Source: Eonycteris spelaea (Eukaryota; Chordata; Mammalia; Chiroptera; Pteropodidae). Taken from it: DNA of 64,000 nucleotides. Of this stretch, positions 33,351 through 43,640 are shown in pieces. The notes beneath the pieces were generated by a model. That model did not search any database. It was not told the DNA's origin and saw nothing but the letters and a program-made list of their open reading frames with translations. Where the stretch lies: NCBI GenBank assembly GCA_003508835.1, contig PUFA01000066.1:3100001-3164000 (forward strand), written 5' to 3'. A program made the position numbers and the translations under genes. Within the stretch, counting starts at the first letter, position 1, and every line of letters begins with the position of its first letter.

Positions 33351-33814
33351 TAATAGTAAACAACTCAAAAAGGGGAATCTGTATCTGGATAATGTCACCG
33401 TTTTAGGACTTCTATCAAGAGCAGTGGTTCCTCCCAGAATAAAGGGGGAACACCACTGCCATCTTCAAAGACAGGAACTGCTTCTAACCTGCTTCGAGAA
33501 GTTGAAAACCTAGAACCTCACCTCCAGGACCGGCTACATCATTTTCGGGGCCCAGTGCAGAATGCTTATGCAGCTTCCCTTGCTCAGAAATTATTAAGAA
33601 TTTCAGGAAAGCAACAGCAGAGCATGAAAAAAGAGTGGGCCCTTCTGGGCACAGGGCCCTGGGCAATTGTACAAGTTGCACGCGTCACAAAGCCAGCCCT
33701 GTCCACCTCCACCGGCAGGACAAAAATTAGATGTAAAACACCAGGTTGCAACATATGTCATGAAAACACCTGCTGTTTGACAGACAGGATTGATGGTAAT
33801 CACCACAGTGTCAT

Positions 33815-33990
33815 TTATCGCCTCCTTGCTGTGAACTAGATAGAGACCAGGAGACACGATCTTATTCAACCACGACGTCCTTGTTCTAAGTAACAGACGG
33901 AAAACCGAGGATCAGAGAGGGTAAGGAACTTGTCCAAGGCCACATAAGCCCAAGTCAGCCAGGCTCCAGAACCTGCACCTGGAACTTCTG
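33815..33990 (-). mobile_element. MIR SINE, minus strand
   Basis: GGAAAACCGAGGATCAGAGAGG, TAAGGAACTTGTCCAAGGCC and ACATAAGCCCAAGTCAGCC give the antisense core. Confidence 0.65.
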
Positions 33991-34429
33991 TGTGTTCAAA
34001 AGAAGTGTCCCCCGATCCCCACCCTCTAAACTGTAGGGTGGGGGAAGAGGGAGTTTCAGTGACCTCTGGAAACCCTCCCAGACTCCTCCTTTGCTGAAAG
34101 TGTGGGCCAAGTCTGGTTGCCATGCTTGGGTCCGACTTCCCTCCCCACCTAACCCCAGACCTCTGGCTGCCTTTTCTCAGAACCCACGTGATTCCCCCAG
34201 TTTCCCCTGAGCGCCTTCTCCCCGCACGGGGCAGTCACCCTTACAGGGACGGCAGCTCACGATTAGATTTATGGATTTGTTTTATTTTTGGTGGCTTGGA
34301 GTAAAGTCTAAAATACTTTGTGGGAGTGGAGGGGCGGGGGAGTCTTCCTAGGGGTGGGAAAGAGCCCAGGGAGGATGCAAGTGAGGAGCTTCTGGGCTGC
34401 TAACCTTCCAGGGAGTTCTGAAACTAGAG

Positions 34430-34530
34430 CCAAACTAGGTTCAAACCCCAGGTTCACTGTTTCTTAGCTGTGTGACCAAGGTTAAGGAATCTGCTTCTCT
34501 GGGCCTCGGTTTCTTCATTTGCCAATATTT
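34430..34530 (+). mobile_element. MIR SINE fragment, plus strand
   Basis: GTTCAAACCCCAGGTTCAC, CTTAGCTGTGTGACCAAGG and GGGCCTCGGTTTCTTCATTTG are the head and core; the tail is replaced by the next repeat at 34535. Confidence 0.7.
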
Positions 34531-34534
34531 TCCT

Positions 34535-34900
34535 GGGCTTAGAGATGGCATGCGAGGCTTACTTGGACCAATGAGATTCAAGGGCAGGACTTGTGCTGGG
34601 ACCACCAGGGAGAAGAAGTGCTTTTCCATCGAAGTTGCTGAGCTGTAGGACCTGTGTCTGGAGCTGCAGGGCCATCTTGGTTACCTCAGGAGAGAGCCTG
34701 CCTGAAAGTGAAGCTACCACAGAGTGAAGCAGATGAAAGAGCTGTCGAGAGACAGAGTCATGATGACATTGGCTGAGCCCCTGGATGCAGCTGTGCCTGA
34801 AGCCAGCCAGCTTTGGACTTCCCAGTTTCATGAGCCAGTAAATTCCCCGTTTTGTGAAAGGCACTTTCGGTTGGGTCTTTCTCACTGGAAAGCATCCAGG
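34535..34900 (+). mobile_element. LTR-type interspersed repeat, family A
   Basis: It opens with GGACCAATGAGATTCAAGG near 34563 and ends near TTTCATGAGCCAGTAAATTC. The repeat class is likely, the subfamily unknown. Confidence 0.45.
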
Positions 34901-35160
34901 CTGATGCCGGGAGGTTAAGCAACTTGCCCATGACCCGAATGCTAGTAAGCAGCTGACTTCTAGAAGCTTCTAACCGCCGTGCCTACTACACCAACATCCA
35001 GGCCAGCATTCTGTATTTTGGATGTTCGCTGGTTTTACCTCTTCACCCTCTCTGAGCAGCCACTTTCTCATCTGAAAAGTGGACAAACTCCAGACTTGCA
35101 GGGCTGTTGGGAAATAGAAAATGCTAGCTGACATTATCTAGCACTGTCTGTGGCTGTAGG
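34900..35160. mobile_element. Two MIR fragments, minus then plus
   Basis: GGTTAAGCAACTTGCCCATG with CCCGAATGCTAGTAAGCAGC is minus MIR (34912-35005). TCTGAGCAGCCACTTTCTCATC with TGAAAAGTGGACAAAC is plus MIR (35035-35150). Confidence 0.55.
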
Positions 35161-35559
35161 TAGAATCTCTGTGCATCCAGATTCCAGTGCTTTGGCTCTT
35201 GGCTTTGGCCCCAGTTTAGCTGTTCCATCTCAGGGGTGTCTTTAGCAGACCCCCAGATCAGCCAACCAGTGAAGGTGCCCAAAATATGTTAATGGAGCAT
35301 GTGTGACTCTCAAAGGGACAGGACGCTTTCATTCCTGGCTGTGCATTCTCAGTGGTGGACAGAGGGGCTGGGCCTGAGGTCCTCAAGTTCTGAGTCTCTC
35401 AGGTGAAAAGAAACCCTATCTTCTCAGTTTCTGGAACCTTCCATGGACTAGTGGGCTCATCTGGGAATGACCTGTAGCTTAAGGAGGGTGGCATTAAACC
35501 AAGTTGACTTAGTTTCTTTTCTTCATGAAATCTACATTTAGTGGTGGAAAAATATGATA

Positions 35560-35730
35560 AACACATAAAACAAATATATAGCATAATACCACATGGTAAC
35601 ACTAAGGAGAAAATATGTCACCAAATGCCTGATAAGTGCTAAGAAGGAAAAGGGATAGAGTGACGAGGCACTGTTTACTCGGAGGCATCAGAAGAGGCCT
35701 CGCTGAGGAAGTGACATTTCATCAGAGACC
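35560..35730 (-). mobile_element. L2 fragment, minus strand
   Basis: CCTGATAAGTGCTAAGAAGG, GAGTGACGAGGCACTG and GAGGCCTCGCTGAGGAAGTG followed by ACATTTCATC are the internal antisense L2 blocks. Confidence 0.55.
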
Positions 35731-36039
35731 AGTTTGGATCCCACGCTCTTAACACTGAGTAATCTGCCAGGAAAAGGACCAGGACTGATTTTACCAGGCA
35801 ACTTGCTGACAATGCTGAGTTAGGAGTCGATGATCCTTGGTAAACAGCCATCCTTCTCCACTGACAACTCTTTAGGACATTTAAAAAAGTTTAATGGGTC
35901 ATTGATTTCCTCCATTAGCTAAATCCATGAAGGAAAAGCCAGAGAAACCACGTGAGACCACGCCTGCCAGGAAAAGGTTTCAGCTATCATGTTCGTTTGT
36001 TTATTTTCTAACTAGTCATCACTAAAAGATTCCCAATCG

Positions 36040-36495
36040 CCACCATCACGTCTCTGGGGTGCCAGGGCTTGGCTGTTTCCAGGCCAGGCCTTGGGAGGGA
36101 ACTGGTGAGCTTTATAGATGACAGCCAAGCCTCAGATAGGCATGGAAGACTCTGGCACCACGGGTCCCTCCTCCAGACCAAATATCAGGTGCTGGGGACC
36201 TGGGCAAGAATTCAAGGGAGATTAGACGGACAGAAGAGGAGGAGAGGCAGGGAAGAAAGCCATGTAAAGATGGAGACAGAGATTGGAGTGATGCTGCCAC
36301 ACGCCGAGGAACAATAAGCCATCAAGAACAGGGGAGGCAAGGAAGGTTCTCCCCCAGAGCCTTGAGAGGTAGTCTGGCCTTGTCAACACCTTGGTTGCAG
36401 ACTTCTGTCCTCTAGAACCGTATTAGATAAATGTCTGTTGTTTTAAGCCACCGAACGTGTGGTAATTTCTTACGGCACCCCTAAGAAACTAACAC
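36040..36495 (+). mobile_element. MLT1 LTR (ERVL-MaLR), sense orientation
   Basis: The 3' end reads GTTGTTTTAAGCCACCGAAC, then GTGGTAATTTCTTACGGCA and CTAACA, the sense form of the MLT1 end. The 5' part is diverged and its start is uncertain. Confidence 0.7.
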
Positions 36496-36989
36496 TGCCA
36501 CTAAACACCCCAACCTGGACCCCGCTTTAGCCTGCTGCCGTCAACTTCCTGCACATAGCTTTGTCCCCACTCGAAGGCCACTCCAATTGTTGGGTGGCAC
36601 TCCCTGCAGGCATGAGGTCCACTTGGGCTCCATCCAGATGGGCATCTGATTTATTTACTTACTTAGCTCAGCTCACCGGGTTAGGAATGAACCAGCCCTG
36701 TTCTCTCTTTCTTCAAGTCGTTCTATAAGTTCCAGACAAGCTAGCACTCGAATCAATGTGGGCAGGAAGAGTACATGAGAGCCTGGAGAATCACGTAAAT
36801 GGGGTAAGACGTAAAGGAGGTAGCTTCCAAATGTGAAGTTCCTAAACTTTTCAGCAGAATGGGCAATTTTTGTTAATTCCCCTTCATGGAATGTTCAGTT
36901 TCTAAAGATACTGCCTATGAAACCAATTACGTTTATTCAATAAGAATTCATTTACCTTCCCATTTGCTATTATTTGGAAGAATATAATA

Positions 36990-37215
36990 ATGAGGGCTAA
37001 TATGTTTATTGATCCACTCACTATACTAAGAGCACTATATATACTCAGTCAATCTGCATGCCACCCCTGTGAGGTGGGTACTTTTATTATCCTCATTTTA
37101 CAAAGGAGGGAACAGAGGCAGAGAAAGGTTAAATGTTTTACCAAGGTTAACAGCTAGTGTTTAGTGAAGCTGGAATTTGGGCCCAGAAAGCCTGGCTCCA
37201 AAAACGCGCATTCCC
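36990..37215 (-). mobile_element. MIR SINE, minus strand (near full length)
   Basis: CACCCCTGTGAGGTGGGTAC, TTATCCTCATTTTACAAAGG, CAGAGGCAGAGAAAGGTTAA and AAAGCCTGGCTCC run through tail, core and head. Confidence 0.8.
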
Positions 37216-37224
37216 CCAGAGACT

Positions 37225-37400
37225 GGGTTAGAATCCTGGTTTCCACACACCTGGGCAATGCTATACGGGACAGGTGATTTTGCTTCTCCGCACCTCAGTT
37301 TCCCTGTCCGTAAAATGGGGAGAATAATCGTGCCTATGTTGTAGGGTTATCGGGGAGACTGAGAATGTGTGCTTGGAATGGCAGGCACAGGCGCCTGCCA
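37225..37400 (+). mobile_element. MIR SINE, plus strand
   Basis: TTAGAATCCTGGTTTCCAC, CACCTCAGTTTCCCTGTCCG, TAAAATGGGGAGAATAATCG and GTAGGGTTATCGGGGAG. It abuts the minus-strand MIR on its left, so the pair is nearly head-to-head. Confidence 0.75.
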
Positions 37401-37639
37401 CAAGCACTCAAGGAATTAATTCAAGCAGTGTATCAGCAGCTGCTCTGGGCAGGCTTGGGATGTGAACAGGGAACAGAAATGATTCTATCCTTTAAGTTCT
37501 TTGACCCCATGCCGTTCACAACTCCATGTATTGTGTCAGGCCCAAGCTGGATAGTTCAAAGTAGAACCTGCAGGAAGGCAATCTGACTAGCCCTTCTCCT
37601 GCGTGCTTCCAGGACTACTGGTGACCCATTAGCAGAGGT

Positions 37640-37760
37640 TGCTGGTGAAAAAGTACAAATTCTTGGTATCCGAATCCTTTGGAGGTGGACCTAGAAATCT
37701 GCATTATTCGATGCACTGATGCGCCATGGAATTTGTGCTTCACTGAGTCCAGTCTGAGCA
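37640..37760 (+). repeat. hAT/MER-like fragment
   Basis: CAAATTCTTGGTATCCGAATCC, GGAGGTGGACCTAGAAATCTG and CATTATTCG resemble the middle of a hAT-type MER element. Weak. Confidence 0.3.
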
Positions 37761-38239
37761 GGATTTCCTTGATACTTTGGGAACGATTGAAAATCGTGCC
37801 AGGACCCCAGGCTATTCATTCCTGCAGCGCCCCAAATCAGAGACCCTAAACAGAAATCTTGCATTTCAGTACAAGGATAGTACAGAGAGTAGAGGGCCTT
37901 CCCCAGCAGCAGCCTGGTGAATCCAGAAGCTGCAAGTTTTATGAAAAAACGGGCTGACGTCTGGCGAGATGAGGGAGGCAGGAAATGAAGCATGCTTCCT
38001 CCGCCCATATTCCCGCTTGGAGCACTGAGGCCAGGGCCCTGGAGCTGCAGGAAAGATACATGACTACTTCAAGGCCACCTTATGATTCAACGGGCCCCCT
38101 CAAAGTTTGAACTCAAGATCCGCGGGGGTCTTGCAAACCTACGCGCGGTGAGCTGGGCTCCCGAGGTCGCCTAGGCAACGGGCGCGCGCCACGCCCAAGC
38201 TCGCAGTCGCGAAGGGAGGGGGAGCGTGAGCTGCAAGAT

Positions 38240-38380
38240 GTCTCGCGGGGCGGAGGCCACGCTCCCCAGCACCTCCCCCTGGCTCCGCCCCGCGGAAGTG
38301 CTGGCCGACATTCTCGACCGCTGATTGGCCCTCCGTTTGCGGGGCGGAGACCGTGGCTGAGCGGTGCGTACTTCCGTTTG
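38240..38380 (+). promoter_or_regulatory. PTPN1: PTPN1 core promoter: GC boxes, inverted CCAAT, ETS sites, no TATA
   Basis: Visible motifs are GC boxes (Sp1 type) at 38247-38256, 38285-38291 (inverted) and 38341-38347, an inverted CCAAT box (ATTGG) at 38324-38328, and ETS-type sites CGGAAGT at 38293-38299 and ACTTCCG at 38370-38376. No TATA box precedes exon 1. The set is typical of a housekeeping CpG promoter, and the CCAAT and ETS sites sit 30-80 bases before the likely start. Binding is inferred from motif matches only. Confidence 0.6.
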
Positions 38381-38533
38381 CCGGGTGACATGAGAAGAGC
38401 AGCGGCGGCTAGGGCGGCGGTAGCGCGGGAGCCGAGGCTTGCAGCGGGACTCCCCGCTGAGAGCGCGACGCGGCCTAGAGCGGCAGACGGCGCAGTAGGC
38501 CGAGGGGAGGCGCGGCAGCCGCCCTGGCCCGTC
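38361..38533 (+). other. PTPN1: PTPN1 5' untranslated region (exon 1, upstream part)
   Basis: This GC-rich leader between the inferred start of transcription and the main ATG is full of GCG/CGG codon-like runs. The left edge is a guess: around 38361 the sequence lines up with what I remember of the 5' end of human PTPN1 mRNA, but nothing here fixes the transcription start site. The leader contains an upstream ATG at 38390 in the same frame as the main ATG, with no stop between them. Confidence 0.6.
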
Positions 38534-38596
38534 ATGGAGATGGAAAAGGAGTTCGAGCAGATCGACAAGGCCGGGAGCTGGGCGGCCATTTACCAG
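38534..38596 (+). CDS. PTPN1: PTPN1 coding exon 1 (protein-tyrosine phosphatase 1B, N-terminal 21 codons; partial gene)
   Basis: Seen: an ATG at 38534 opens 21 codons starting MEMEKEFEQIDK and ending in WAAIYQ, followed directly by a GTGCGG splice donor. I recognise this as the N terminus of protein-tyrosine phosphatase 1B, and the exon break after the glutamine codon (phase 0) is where I expect it. Known: PTP1B is an ER-anchored cytosolic-facing phosphatase that dephosphorylates the insulin and leptin receptors and JAK2/TYK2. Its family length is about 435 residues, with a catalytic domain carrying the HCSAGIGRSG loop and a C-terminal membrane tail. None of those parts is in this window; this exon holds only the first helix region. 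The start context is strong (G at -3, G at +4), and a second in-frame ATG follows at 38540. Residue 13 is Ala where human PTP1B, as I recall it, has Ser. The gene continues past the right edge. Confidence 0.95.
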
Positions 38597-38602
38597 GTGC
38601 GG
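38597..38602 (+). promoter_or_regulatory. PTPN1: Splice donor of PTPN1 exon 1
   Basis: CAG precedes GTGCGG here, a good GT-AG-type donor. The exon ends exactly between codons (phase 0). Confidence 0.9.
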
Positions 38603-39099
38603 GAGCGCCCTAGAGTGCGGCAGGCCCTTCGCTTAGGCCGCGTGAACCTTTCCCTCAGACCCCCGGGGCCCGTTCTCCCTCTGGGTCCCGCCCTCCGCCC
38701 CGGTCCTGCTGCTTGAGGATTCAATCCGGCCGCGGCAGAGGCCGGCCCCCTCTTTGTCCCCCGAGTGGGCCTTCGTCTCTCCCGGAATTCGCATTCTCCT
38801 TTGATCCCCCACTTACCTCATATCCTCCAGCCCGGTTGACCTCTTAAGCCTGGAGGCCGCCGGTCTGTGCTCTCACCGCCAATCCCTCGCACCCCGACCC
38901 CGCCCCCCTGCCTGTCCACTCTTTGTCCCCTGGGGTTGATAGAACACCCCCTCTACTTCCTTTTCTAGACTGGACCACCTCAGACTCTCTTCCTTTGTCT
39001 CCCTAGGGGAAAGGGTTACTCCCCCTCCCTCCATCACACTTCCTTTCCCCTGGTCTCAGTGTGCGTCGAGAGTCCCAAGGATGACAGTCCCCTTCCCCC

Positions 39100-39440
39100 T
39101 TCCTGTTCATTCATTTAATGGATATGAATTGGCGTGCTTTTTCCGTGCTGGGCACCGCTTAGGCGTTGGAAGTGGTGTTTGCTGAACAGGGCAGACAAGA
39201 CCCTATCCCTCGCGGAGCTTTGAGTCGAAGAGGGCAGTTAGACACATAAGCAGATAATTTCAGATGGTGACAAGGGCTGTAAAATATCGAACAGGCTGGA
39301 GAGTGACAGCGTGGAAGGTGGGCTCCCTCACCGCGGAGAAGGGGATCAGAGCAGATCTGTCAGAGGAAGAGACATTTGCTCTATGAGCTGAGTGAGGAGC
39401 AGCAGCAAGCCATGAAAACATCAGCCTAAAGAGCTTTCCA
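39100..39440 (-). mobile_element. L2 3' end, minus strand (start of intron 1)
   Basis: CATTCATTTAATGGATATG, CCGTGCTGGGCACCGCTTAG, GAACAGGGCAGACAAGACC, GATAATTTCAGATGGTGAC and GGAAGAGACATTTGCTCTAT give a long, well-ordered antisense L2. Confidence 0.7.
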
Positions 39441-42400
39441 CCTAGACGCGAGATGTACTCACTTTATTGGAGCCAAAATATTATTACCCTTTCAGGCAGG
39501 AAACAGGGAGGGTTAACGTTTTTACCTTCTCTAAAATAGCATCTTTCCCGGATCAGCATCTTATCCTTTGGTCCTGGCTGAGGTGATTGGGTCCTCCGAG
39601 GCCTCATCTCTCGTGAGTTAAGATGGTTCATAAAAGTTAGGAAGGTAAGGTTTCTCGAATATCTCTAAAACGTCAGAATAAAAACACAAAGCGGTTTGCT
39701 TTTACAAGCAGCTAAATCCTCTAAAGAAAATACATGCTTCTGATGAAATGTCACTGCGGGGGTTGTGAGGATTAACTAAAACCACACTCAGAATTTTAAA
39801 TAACTGATGTACAAAATGAGAGATTTTGTTACTTGTGTAAAAGGAGAAGGTAGTTTATTCTGTTTCCAGTTTACAGGCTCAAAAGGCAAATTGTGAGATC
39901 CATCAGCTGGTAGTATTAAAATCTATTTTGAGCTCCACTTAAAAAGGAAAAAAAGCTTTGAGCAGTTCTTTGGTATGCTTGACTAACAAAGCCTTTTTTT
40001 GGCAGGCTTGGTTTCACGTGGATTTTGCATCAAGTTTCTTTGACAGGATCCTTTTAACTTGTACTAAAATGTATATTAGTTTCTGGTAGGCTAATATTTA
40101 TAACCCCTGTAAATCTCTGTAAGTATGATTGAAAAATATATAAAATTTGCATTCCATGTCTAGTCTGAGTTATTTGAATAAATACCACTGGTGACTTTGA
40201 GAATGTACAGACAGATTTTCTACATCAAATTTGATGCAACAGAGTCTAAAGTGGCTCTAAATGAAAAGATTGTGGGTCAGAAGTGCTGGAGTTGGTTATG
40301 GTGTACCCCATCACAAATAGAGGTGGCCTCCGAGAGGCAGCGGGTAAATCTTTTATACCAAAACTGACTGAATTGGCAACAACCAAAATTCATGTTCTAA
40401 AAATTCTGCATTTGATTTCTTACTGTTTTAAGCCCTACTGTGGAGCATGTTGTTCTTCACTTAATTCCCTTTAAAAAGTTTCTCTCCGCATTTGGATCCT
40501 AAAATCAGTCAAGATTGCTGTATGTTGAGATTACTCCAGCTTCTTAATGGATTGCTGAGTTCCTGGAGGTGGTTTCTTTTGATCTTAGAGAGTTGTCCAC
40601 AACAGGCTTTCTCACCTTTACTATACTGGTATTTTTCCTTTCTAAAGTTGAAATCAGAAGCTCTCCTTTTGAATTTAAAAGTGCCTCTTTATTGGGTAAT
40701 TGTGGCATTTTTAAAAACGTAGAGTTCAGATGACCTTGAATCTAAAGTGGCAAAATTTCCAAAGTATGTGTCATTTTACCAGAACCACTTTTTTTTTTTT
40801 AAGGAATTCAAACAGATGTGCTTATTGTTGGGGAAAAAATGTAGGTTAAATAATTAAAATTTAATTGATAGCATATCACTGGGGCAGCCTTATACAAAGT
40901 CATTTTGAGCTTGCTTAGTCTGTTGTGATTTTTAAATTATGTTATTTTTGCTTAAAAAATTGTAAACAAGGCAGTGCATTTATTTCTCACTATACTAACT
41001 TCTTTTCTAACTAGAACAAAAAGATGCAAAAACTTGGAAACAGTTGGGAAACCAATCAAAGGGTGAGGTAGGCTTTTGAATGCTGAGGAATGTGGTAGTT
41101 TAGAAAACAAAAGTGTCAGGCAAAGATTTGATGCTAGCTCAATCTGCTAAAGTGAGCATAACTGTGTTTTTAATTGTTAACGCTAAGAAATAGCATAGAT
41201 GCTAATAAGCATTTAGGCCTACAAGAAGTCAGCTTTGATAGCAAATGGAGATGGCTTTAAAAATTGTTTTCTATCATTTAAATGATTGCCTGGTTTAGAA
41301 AAGTGGAAGTATTACGTAGCCTGGAGTTCAGTTGGTCTGACTGTCCAAAAGAGGAGAATACAGGGAAAAGGGATTGGTTTTTGGAGCTAGAATGAGAGAA
41401 GAGAGGCCTCGAATGAATGAAAATAGCTGCTAAGCTGCCTTCCATCATATAGTTTAAGGTTTGGGTCAGGTGTTTCGCTTTCTCCCCTCTCTAAATTCTT
41501 TGATTCTCTGACATTGTTCATCACTTTTCAGTGTGAATGATTTGATTGTTTCGGATAAAGGAGGTTACGACTGTAGCTTGTGACTTGAAGGCAAGATTTA
41601 TTCCATGTTAGAGGCAGGCATTGTAAAACGGGCCACTCTTCCAATTGACATTTGTTTTCATAGCTGCCTTCATTATGAAATATGATCTAATGCCGGTCTA
41701 GGTTAAAACCTTGTTATGATGATGGTTCACTGAAATTCCTCACTGCTATATACAGCTCATGTTGTGAGAATCCCAAGTAGATGGATATTAAACTTTCCCA
41801 GTAACGTTTATTTAAATGCCATTCTCTTCAGAGAAAAACTATTTTGTGAAGAGGAGACATATCTATACACTATGACTCACTTCAGTTAAAAAAATAAAGA
41901 CAAACGGAAATGACATGGAGAGATTGAGAAGTTCTAGTCATCTTGAGTGACCCATTAGATCTAAATGTTCTTGTTTAGCCTTGGTTCGAGTGAACTAAAT
42001 TTAGGAGTCTGACCACCCCTTTGGAAATGGTGTAAAGACCTTTATAATTGTCTGAACTCGTGTTAAATTAACTAGGAGCACAAGGACATATAGTGGAGGG
42101 AACTATTTGCTGTCATTATTTGTTTGACATCACTGGCATATTTATAGGAATACTTCGGTACTTTTGGAAGTATGCAAACACAGGTCAACTCGGGGATAAT
42201 GGTAATGCAGAGAGATAATTTTCAGTTACCAATTATCTACCATTGGACTCCATGGCCTCCCACAGCATTTTGCCTTTCAGCATGAATAGCTCCCTCAAAT
42301 CTATAAAAATCCCTGGTATTGAATAATATAATGGAATATATACTGAATTTCATGATACAGAAATGAGTACAAAATTTCCTGTAGGGGTTTTTCAGACTAA

Positions 42401-43000
42401 ACTGCTGGAATGATGACTGTGCCTTTTTTTTTCTTTCTTTTCCTTTATTTTTTTTATTGTCTGTTTTCTGATCTTTTAGATTGTAGACTCTTTCTGGTAA
42501 TTTTCATTCTGTGATGTGCTTTTAATTGCAGGTACTTTTTCTTAAGCCTGTATGTTATTTTGTACACTGGCATTTCTCCCTACAGTGTTTGTGTTAAGTC
42601 GTTCAGGGCAACCAACTAGTACTAACAAATAGGCTAGACATGTTTCTCTATACCGCTCACGTTCAGGAAAATGGGAAGTCTAGCTTGGTCATTGTTTCCG
42701 AGACAGTGTAGTTTGGTACCAGTCGCTTGGTGTGCATGTTTTGAGTTCCCCGGGAATGCTGGGGACTTTGGAGGAGTTCCTGATTCCCTCCACCACATTT
42801 CGTTGATTGGCCACCATAGCATCTTTTCTACCATCCCAGTGGTCTGGGTTCTCAGATTTTGCCTATAATACTATAGTCATTTCCAAGTTCATGCTGCAGA
42901 AGTGAGTGAAACCAGTTAGGTATTAATCTGGTCCCTCAACAGTCTCTCTATACCTCCCCCTCCCCCACCCTGCATAGTCCTCCCATTATTGCTAGCAATT
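39440..43000. other. PTPN1 intron 1, unique AT-rich stretch
   Basis: About 3.5 kb with no repeat I can name and no exon-like frame. A T-rich tract lies at 42424-42460. Long repeat-poor runs like this are common near the start of large first introns that carry regulatory elements, but nothing here shows such a role directly. Confidence 0.5.
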
Positions 43001-43420
43001 GTGTTAAAAACAGCCCTGAACCTGTCGCTCCTCTGTTTACGTCCTTCTGATGCTTCCACAATACCAGTGAGGCCCAAACTCCTCAGCAGGGCAGCCGGGT
43101 TCCAGCCATCCCCTCCCATGTACTTCCTCTTCTCACCACTCTCATCCTCCTCCTCCGCTCCTCTGTGCCGTGGCTCGGTACTTTGTCTGGCCTGCGTTTC
43201 CTACTCACGCATGCCTCCTCGCACTAGATCTTTGCTCTCACCTTGCTTTTCCAGACAGCCTCATCCGTGTCGCCTCTGGAGCCCTGCTCTCATGGGAGTG
43301 GTTCCTTTATATCCCTGTCCGTCTCCTCCAGTCTGAGCTTCGGGAGGTCAGCTCGTCCATCTTTCTCATTCATCTTGGTGTCCTCTGCATCTGGCACAAA
43401 GTAAGTGCCTAACAGATGCT
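43000..43420 (+). mobile_element. L2 3' end, plus strand (intron 1)
   Basis: Pyrimidine-rich L2 sequence ends in TTCATCTTGGTGTCCTCTGC and AAGTAAGTGCCTAACAGATG. Chance frames of 115 and 80 codons lie across it. Confidence 0.55.
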
Positions 43421-43424
43421 GGGA

Positions 43425-43640
43425 TTGTCAGCACTTTGCCAGGCCCTGACAGTGTAAAAGGAACAAGACGTGGTCCCCAACTCCCGTTCTAGGGGGAGAG
43501 AATGATAGAAACAAACAGATTAGCCCGCATTAGCACTGATGGAGGAAGTCACTCTTGGAGAAAACCACCACGTTGTGGGCCATGGCCTGGCAAGGCAATT
43601 TAGTATGACCTCCTTGGTGACTGACTCGGAAGAAAGACTC
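43425..43640 (-). mobile_element. L2 3' part, minus strand (intron 1)
   Basis: GCCAGGCCCTGACAGTGTAA, AAGGAACAAGACGTGGTCCC and GTTCTAGGGGGAGAGAATGA lie head-to-head with the L2 on its left. Confidence 0.55.

Larger units (their letters stand above)
38110..38750. promoter_or_regulatory. CpG island covering the PTPN1 promoter and exon 1
   Basis: CG dinucleotides are dense from about 38110 to 38750, whereas the flanks on both sides are CpG-poor. The island spans the proximal promoter, the 5' UTR, coding exon 1 and the first 150 bases of intron 1. CpG-island promoters of this kind usually drive broadly expressed genes from dispersed start sites and often fire in both directions; the second point is family knowledge, not something visible here. 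Confidence 0.85.

Noticed and set aside
38113..38589. 158-codon minus-strand frame over the CpG island
   Set aside because: GC-rich sequence lacks stops in several frames; this one is antisense to PTPN1 exon 1 and shows no known protein.
38597..38716. Continuation of the PTPN1 reading frame past residue 21
   Set aside because: The frame stays open to 38716 only because it is GC-rich; the consensus splice donor and the known exon boundary end the coding part at 38596.
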